Shown piece after piece: positions 58,331 through 64,000 of a stretch of 64,000 bases of DNA (position 1 is the first letter of the stretch; each line of letters begins with the position of its first letter). The translations under genes and the position numbers were made by a program. Under the pieces are notes generated by a model. That model did no database searches, was not told the origin of the DNA, and was given only the letters and a program-made list of their open reading frames with translations. The DNA is from Spirochaetae bacterium HGW-Spirochaetae-4 (GTDB taxonomy: Bacteria > Spirochaetota > Spirochaetia > Sphaerochaetales > Sphaerochaetaceae). The DNA is taken from the NCBI GenBank assembly GCA_002839335.1, contig PGXU01000012.1:1-64000 (forward strand). Reading direction: 5' to 3'.

Positions 58331-59341
58331 ATGGGTGGAGTACATGATAATTTGGTGGAAAGGTATGTCTATGCGGTGACCAAGCGGTTGCCGACCGCCC
58401 AACGGCAAGATGTGTCCATGGAATTGCACTCCTTGATCGATGAAATGGTCCAGAACCGACCGGAAGACCCTGAATCTGTGGTCACGGTGTTGATGGAAAT
58501 GGGAGACCCTGCGGAACTTGCGGATCGGTACCGTGGGGTGCAGCGGCATCTGATCGGTTCCGGGTACTTCGATTTCTATATACTTGTATTGAAGATTGTC
58601 GGATTTGCGGTGAGTCTCGGTATAGTGATTTCACTCGCGATAGGCTTTGCCTTCAATCCGCCCGAATCGGTAGGATCCATAATTGGAAACATGGTCGGTA
58701 CGTTGTTCGCAGCCTATGCCCAGGCATTCGCCTGGATAACAGCGACATTCGCCATCATGGAATGGAACCAGCGGAGGTTGGGAAAATCCGAACGGTTGGA
58801 ACAGTGGTCGTTGGACGATCTTCCCGATATTCCCCAGAAGTCGGCGATAATTCCCCACAGCGAGCCGATTGTGTCGCTCGTCTTCCTCGTTGTGGTTTTT
58901 GCGATCTTGAATGCATCCTCCTGGCTCCTCAAGGTTACCCAGATCGAAAACTATACACACTTCATCAATCCCTTTGTTCCTGAAGTATTCAAACGGGTGC
59001 TTATCCTGTTCAATCTCACCATCGCGATAGCAATGGGTATAGAGTTCGCAAAACTGTATAGTGGGGTCCAGACCAAACGCCTTGCCTTGCTCACCATCGG
59101 ACTCAAGCTTCTCTCCCTGTGCATTTCCCTGTACATCGTTGCTGGCACCGGTATTTGGAATCCCGATTTTGCCATCCAGATGGCACAAGTATTTGGTGAG
59201 GGTACCGGCGCAAACCCATTCTTCCAAAAATTCTGGAACAATCTGCCGACATTCCTGGTGGTGGTCATGATCTTCGGCTATGTAGTCGAGACTATCCAAA
59301 CGGTGTGGCGGACCTGGAATTTGAGATTTCCAGAAAAATGA
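58331..59341 (+). CDS. HAAS/DUF1700-like membrane protein paired with PadR
   Basis: LVERYVYAVTKRLPTAQRQDVSMELHSLIDEMVQ...VLMEMGDPAELADRYRG, then multiple TM helices. Confidence 0.75.
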   Translation: MGGVHDNLVERYVYAVTKRLPTAQRQDVSMELHSLIDEMVQNRPEDPESVVTVLMEMGDPAELADRYRGVQRHLIGSGYFDFYILVLKIVGFAVSLGIVISLAIGFAFNPPESVGSIIGNMVGTLFAAYAQAFAWITATFAIMEWNQRRLGKSERLEQWSLDDLPDIPQKSAIIPHSEPIVSLVFLVVVFAILNASSWLLKVTQIENYTHFINPFVPEVFKRVLILFNLTIAIAMGIEFAKLYSGVQTKRLALLTIGLKLLSLCISLYIVAGTGIWNPDFAIQMAQVFGEGTGANPFFQKFWNNLPTFLVVVMIFGYVVETIQTVWRTWNLRFPEK

Positions 59342-59384
59342 CACGTGACAGTTTTTACCTGGTAACCAAAAACTATCCGTGTCA
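59339..59384. terminator. Bidirectional terminator-like nested inverted repeat
   Basis: TGACACG-tgac-AGTTTTT-acctggtaacc-AAAAACT-atc-CGTGTCA between convergent genes. Confidence 0.65.
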
Positions 59385-59404
59385 GTTGAGATGATGAGAA
59401 ACGA

Positions 59405-61306
59405 TTATGCTTTCTTCTTCTTGGTAATCAACGAAACCACCACCAAAGCGATGAAGCTGAGAGGGATCGAGATAATCGCCGGATTGTCGAGTCCGATTGG
59501 TGAACTCGCCGGATCCATCCCGTACCGCACGAACATGCTAGGCGATACCAGAATGATGGCCAAGGAAGAGACCATGCCAACCAGAACCGAAGCTACAATA
59601 CCCTTGGCGGTCGTCTTTTTCCAGAAAAGCATCATGATAATGGCAGGGAAGTTCGCCGAAGCTGCGATTGAGAAGGCCAACCCGACGAGAAAGGAGACAT
59701 TCATCCCCTCGAACAGTATGCCAAGCACAATCGCGATGCCTCCCACCACTATGGCAGCAATCTTCCCAATCACCACACGCTGTTCATCGGTGATGTCACG
59801 TCTACGGAAGAGGCTTTTCATCATATCGTGTGCTACGGCTCCCGAAGCAGCTACAATCAAACCGGAGACGGTTCCAAGCACAGTTGCGAACGCGATGGCT
59901 GAGATTACTGCGAACAACAAAACGCCAAACGATTTCGCCAACAGTGGGGCACTCATATTGCTGTTCTGCACATCGATCACTCCGTTCACCATCGCACCAA
60001 AACCGATATACAACGTGAGCACATAGAAGAATCCGATAGCGGCGATTGCAAGAATAGTAGATTTGCGGGCATCCTTCGGACTTGGAACCGTATAGTAACG
60101 GATAAGCACATGCGGTAGAGCCGAGGTGCCAAAGAACAATGCCACCATGAGGGATACGAAATTCAACTTCGAAAGAGGGGTGGATCCCTTATCCACCTTG
60201 AACTCCAAACCTGGTCGCATAAGTTCGGTTCCTGCCGTTGGCTCTTGGTACCAAAGCGCTACAGATTCATCTTCGAAGGTAAAGGAAATACCGATAAAAC
60301 GGATTACCGTGCTATCTTCAATGGTCTCTATGTACGTAAAGGGTCCAATCGGACCTGTGGCTGAAACTTCTTCTCCATTGACAATCAAGGTGTCCACATG
60401 ACCCACCTGATAGAAGGCTTCAGCTTCCTTAGGCAATCCATTGTATAAAGTCACGGAACCCGGAGCCGATACCACAGTGAGTGTTTCAGTCAGGAGAGCC
60501 TTTCCACTTGTGGTATCGCTGAGATACCATCGTTCCACTTCGTCCCGTTCGAGCCGCACGAACGTATGCCCTTTGGCTGTGACTTCACCGGTTATGCTAT
60601 AACCCGGTTCATCAATCCCGATGATCTTTCCATCCTGTATCGAACCTGTGAGGGTGACAAACTCATGGTAGCTTTCCGAAGGTGAGGTCGCAAGACCTTT
60701 GCCTAGGATGGCAATGACCAGCACGAGCGAGAAAACAATAAGGAGTGTTCCTTTGATAAACTGTACGTAGGTGGTGGCCTTCATTCCTGCAGTAGCCACG
60801 ATGAATATGACCAGACCACCGACAAAAACCACACCCACCCAATGGGGGAATCCCAACAACGGGGTGACAAGCGCGCCAGCTCCGACCATCTGTGGGATCA
60901 GATAGAAAATGGAGACCACCAAGGTGCTTATTCCCGCCACCAAACGGATGGTAGGATAATTGAAATGGGAATCAAGAGCATCGGCGAAGGTGAACTTGCC
61001 CAATCGTTTCAGAGGTTCGGCGATGACGAACAAGGCAACGATCCAACCGGCAAGATACCCAATGGAATACAGGAAACCGTCGTAACCAGAAAGCGCGATC
61101 ATACCGCAGATTCCTAGGAACGAGGCAGCGGAAAGGTAATCACCCGCGAACGCCACTCCATTGATAGTCCAGGGGATGGTTCCCCCGGCGGCGAAATACC
61201 CTTTGGACGAGGAGGCCTGCCGCGAGAAATATATGGAAATAGCCAGCACGATTATTACTATGATGGAGAACAGCAAAGTTGCTAGGATTGATGGATCATA
61301 CGTCAT
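59405..61306 (-). CDS. Sodium:solute symporter (cation/acetate ActP-like) with inserted domain
   Basis: SSKGYFAAGGTIPWTINGVAFAGDYLSAASFLGICGMIALSGYDGFLYSIGYLAGW; GTSALPHVLIRYYTVPSPKDARKS; about 170-residue insertion. Confidence 0.9.
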   Translation of the reverse strand: MTYDPSILATLLFSIIVIIVLAISIYFSRQASSSKGYFAAGGTIPWTINGVAFAGDYLSAASFLGICGMIALSGYDGFLYSIGYLAGWIVALFVIAEPLKRLGKFTFADALDSHFNYPTIRLVAGISTLVVSIFYLIPQMVGAGALVTPLLGFPHWVGVVFVGGLVIFIVATAGMKATTYVQFIKGTLLIVFSLVLVIAILGKGLATSPSESYHEFVTLTGSIQDGKIIGIDEPGYSITGEVTAKGHTFVRLERDEVERWYLSDTTSGKALLTETLTVVSAPGSVTLYNGLPKEAEAFYQVGHVDTLIVNGEEVSATGPIGPFTYIETIEDSTVIRFIGISFTFEDESVALWYQEPTAGTELMRPGLEFKVDKGSTPLSKLNFVSLMVALFFGTSALPHVLIRYYTVPSPKDARKSTILAIAAIGFFYVLTLYIGFGAMVNGVIDVQNSNMSAPLLAKSFGVLLFAVISAIAFATVLGTVSGLIVAASGAVAHDMMKSLFRRRDITDEQRVVIGKIAAIVVGGIAIVLGILFEGMNVSFLVGLAFSIAASANFPAIIMMLFWKKTTAKGIVASVLVGMVSSLAIILVSPSMFVRYGMDPASSPIGLDNPAIISIPLSFIALVVVSLITKKKKA

Positions 61307-61620
61307 TTCCCGGCCCCCTTGCTACTTGTAGCCTCGGCTTGCTTTGCCAAAATCTCATACTCATGTTCTTTCTTTGTGCAGACGGCGTTGTAGGCCAAGC
61401 CCATGATGATGGCAAGGAGGATGAGTCCGAACCCATAGCTCACCGCGAGATTCAAACCCAGCAGAACCTTCACCTTCATCAACTGCGGGGCAAAGGTGTT
61501 GATAAGCACAAAGCCAACGAAGGCTGCGCCGTAAATCGCAAAAAACCTGAGCCCGATTTTTGTTTTGTAATCCGACAATGCTGTTTCTTCCTGGTATTCC
61601 ACTGCAGGTCCATGTTCCAT
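61303..61620 (-). CDS. DUF485-family membrane protein (symporter partner)
   Basis: RFFAIYGAAFVGFVLINTFAPQLMKVKVLLGLNLAVSYGFGLILLAIIMGLAYNAVC; ATGA-type overlap with the symporter gene. Confidence 0.85.
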   Translation of the reverse strand: MEHGPAVEYQEETALSDYKTKIGLRFFAIYGAAFVGFVLINTFAPQLMKVKVLLGLNLAVSYGFGLILLAIIMGLAYNAVCTKKEHEYEILAKQAEATSSKGAGK

Positions 61621-61803
61621 GGGTAGCTCCTCGAGATTAATCTGACAAATCCCTAATTTATGACAATATCATATCCTGGAGTTAACTGTTACTAAAAATA
61701 TGACAATTGTATAATGAAATTGTGAAGTGGTGCCAAGAGGTTTGCGACATCCTGATTTTCGCTTCCGTGTCCGCACCTTCTGTCCGATCCGCTCCAAGCT
61801 CAG

Positions 61804-62349
61804 TCACAAGGTTCTGTTGGTACAGCTCACCAATTTGGAATCAGTGAGGCAAGCTATTTCCTCGAGTGTCTGCGGCACCTTGGGAAAAATCTGCTTCTGC
61901 TGCAGCAGATGAGTGGTGATCCAATCAAGGGTCAGAGGCAGGTTGGGACTTGCGGCAAGCAGCAATTGGGCAAGCTTTTGGTAGACGCGCCTGTAGGCAG
62001 GCAGATCAGACTCTTGCATCGTTGCGTTTTTAAAAATTATTGAGAGTTCACGTTGCGTGCTGATGTTTCCGATAAGCGTGAAGACGTCTTCGTGCTTCAA
62101 GTGGATATCGTAATGATAGCCCCTTTCACCCACACTAAGGGTTGGAATGAATCCTAAATGGAATACAGAGCTGTCCAAACCTGCTTTGAACAAATAGCCA
62201 CCGTTGGTTGTAAGTGTGCGAGGCTCAAGTGCGGATGTCAACGTGCCGAGCACCACTTCGAAGGGTAATGCCTTGCGATTGAACAGCCACCGGTTGATTT
62301 CTTCTGTAATGGGTTCATTTTGCGGTGAAGTCCGTAGATTTTCCTGCAT
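61804..62349 (-). CDS. Hypothetical protein (181 aa)
   Basis: Uninterrupted ORF; no family recognised. Confidence 0.5.
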   Translation of the reverse strand: MQENLRTSPQNEPITEEINRWLFNRKALPFEVVLGTLTSALEPRTLTTNGGYLFKAGLDSSVFHLGFIPTLSVGERGYHYDIHLKHEDVFTLIGNISTQRELSIIFKNATMQESDLPAYRRVYQKLAQLLLAASPNLPLTLDWITTHLLQQKQIFPKVPQTLEEIACLTDSKLVSCTNRTL

Positions 62350-62462
62350 GCCAAGATATCCGCACGGATGAGGAATCCTGTCAAGTCATACCAATAGGCC
62401 ATGACTGAAAAAGAACATCTTGTACAGGCCACTAGTGACCAAAAGGAAAATATTTTGAATTT

Positions 62463-62476
62463 TTGACCTACGTCAA
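62463..62476. promoter_or_regulatory. Crp/Fnr-type palindrome upstream of metal-transport genes
   Basis: TTGAC-CTAC-GTCAA. Confidence 0.4.
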
Positions 62477-62533
62477 GGAAACTATCGGTACCAGGGTGTA
62501 CAACAGGGTATCTGTTAAACAAGGAGGTGCTGT

Positions 62534-62749
62534 ATGAAGCACATTACATTGCAACTGGAAACCCTGACTTGTCCGAGTTGTATGGCGAAGATCGATGGTA
62601 TGATGAAGAAGACCGACGGTGTCGTGAAAGCCGAGGTCCTGTTCAACTCGTCCCGTGTGAAGGCCGAGATCGACGAAAGTATCGTTTCCACCGCACAAGT
62701 CAAGCAGCGCATAGAAGCTCTCGGCTACAAGGTGCTCGGGGAAAAATAA
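62534..62749 (+). CDS. Heavy-metal-associated (HMA) domain protein
   Basis: KHITLQLETLTCPSCMAKIDGMMKKTDGVVKAEVLFNSSRVKAEIDE: HMA CxxC. Confidence 0.92.
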   Translation: MKHITLQLETLTCPSCMAKIDGMMKKTDGVVKAEVLFNSSRVKAEIDESIVSTAQVKQRIEALGYKVLGEK

Positions 62750-62750
62750 T

Positions 62751-64000
62751 ATGCACAAGACCTCCACCCTGATTGTGGCTACAGTTCTCGTCGTTGCATC
62801 GTTCATCTTGCATCGTCTCTATGGATATCTTCCCGTCACCATTGCTGTTATGCTCGCATCGACAGCCTTGGCGGGATATCCGGTTGTCCGCAAGGCAATC
62901 GGTGCCTTGCGATACCGCATTGTCGGTATCGAAGTGCTCGTATCGGTTGCGACTATCGGTGCCGTGATAATCGGCGAGTACTGGGAAGCCGCTGCGGTCA
63001 CCTACCTGTTCCTGTTTGGCGGATACCTTGAGGCCAAGACATTGGAGAAGACACGTTCATCGATCAAGGCATTGCTGAATCTTGCTCCTGAGACGGCTCG
63101 GATCGTCAAGAACGGCAAGGAAGAGGTAGTCGACCCCAAGTCGGTGGTACAGGGTGACAGGGTCATTGTCAAACCGGGTGAACGGATTGCCGTGGACGGA
63201 ACGGTTGAGGATGGCCTTGCGTATGTGAACCAGTCGACGGTGACCGGCGAGTCGCTTCCTGTGGAACGCCAGGTGGGACAACAGGTTTTTGCCGGAACTG
63301 TCGTCGAATCGGGCTATCTGATCGTAGAGGCGGAAAAAGTCGGGGACCAGACTACTTTTGCCCGTATCCTGGAACTCGTCGAAGAGGCGCAGGATGCGAA
63401 GGCGAAGACACAGAAGTTCCTGGAACGGTTCTCGCAATACTACACGCCTGGAATCATGGTCCTTTCGCTGGCATTGTTCCTGTTTACCCGCGATATCCGT
63501 CTCTCGCTTACATTACTGGTTATCGCATGTCCGGGGGCCTTGGTCATCAGTGCCCCGGTCTCGATAGTCGCAGGAATCGGAAACGGTGCGAAAAAGGGTA
63601 TCCTGGTAAAGGGTGGCGATGTCATGGAACGGCTGGGTACTGTCCGGGCGATTGCCTTCGACAAGACCGGAACCGTAACCAAGGGAGAGCCCGAGGTTGT
63701 TTCCCTGCAAGCATTCGATATCGATCGTGACGAACTGTTGGCCATCGCGGCCAGCGGCGAGACCTATGCCGAGCATCCGATAGCCAAAGCTATCGTCGGG
63801 TATGGTGCCAAGCGGTTGTCCCAAGATATCCGGATTCCCGAGGAGACGAATCCTATTGCTGGAAAAGGTGTTGTCTTTGTCTTGGGAGGCAAGACCTATC
63901 TGCTTGGCAATAGGGCCCTGTTTGCCGATCATGGAATATCCTTGGAGATGTATGAACCGGCAATCCGGGCCGAAGAGGAATTGGCGCGGACTGTCGTGAT
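62751..64000 (+). CDS. Heavy-metal P1B-type ATPase (truncated by window end)
   Basis: Own translation from ATG 62751: PETARIVKNGKEEVVDPKSVVQGDRVIVKPGERIAVDG; TGESLPVER; CPGALVISAPVSIVAGIGNGAKKGILVKGG; AFDKTGTVTKG. Confidence 0.93.
   Translation, partial: MHKTSTLIVATVLVVASFILHRLYGYLPVTIAVMLASTALAGYPVVRKAIGALRYRIVGIEVLVSVATIGAVIIGEYWEAAAVTYLFLFGGYLEAKTLEKTRSSIKALLNLAPETARIVKNGKEEVVDPKSVVQGDRVIVKPGERIAVDGTVEDGLAYVNQSTVTGESLPVERQVGQQVFAGTVVESGYLIVEAEKVGDQTTFARILELVEEAQDAKAKTQKFLERFSQYYTPGIMVLSLALFLFTRDIRLSLTLLVIACPGALVISAPVSIVAGIGNGAKKGILVKGGDVMERLGTVRAIAFDKTGTVTKGEPEVVSLQAFDIDRDELLAIAASGETYAEHPIAKAIVGYGAKRLSQDIRIPEETNPIAGKGVVFVLGGKTYLLGNRALFADHGISLEMYEPAIRAEEELARTVV

Overview
This 64-kb window is gene-dense bacterial chromosome. 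Gene content and protein style suggest a spirochaete, possibly Sphaerochaeta-like; this is inference only. The main content, left to right: 3' part of aroA (-); oppA (-); a split oppBCDF locus (-); outer-membrane-type proteins; rimO; a UvrD/PcrA helicase; rplM-rpsI-recX; enolase (-); rlmKL (-), hslO (-), ftsH (-); a TolC/MacA/MacB export operon ending in a histidine kinase and an NtrC-type sigma-54 regulator; an AraC-regulated sugar ABC transporter with a ketose 3-epimerase; a tripartite HipB-HipS-HipT kinase toxin-antitoxin locus; pepF; an RlmD/RumA-like methyltransferase; an EFR1-type flavodoxin-ferredoxin; a CheR / hybrid kinase / REC-PAS-GGDEF-HD-GYP signalling cassette; membrane proteins; DUF2202; PadR plus a HAAS-like protein; an acetate-type Na+ symporter (-); and a heavy-metal HMA protein plus P-type ATPase cut by the window end. 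I found no tRNA, rRNA, CRISPR array or intact transposase. The most notable observations are: (1) a HipBST locus with repeated TATACC-N6-GGTATA operator-like palindromes; (2) an exact 57-bp duplication of the 3' end of the NtrC-regulator gene flanking the 7.4-kb sugar-transport block, with an operator-like palindrome after both copies; (3) a BrnT-BrnA ORF whose toxin start is cut by an in-frame TGA at the expected Trp codon; (4) a predicted sigma-54 promoter with two enhancer-like palindromes upstream of the efflux/two-component operon; (5) several unusual domain architectures: extended OppC, symporter with inserted domain, UPF0158-GNAT fusion, short aminotransferase-like protein, stand-alone E2 acyltransferase domain.
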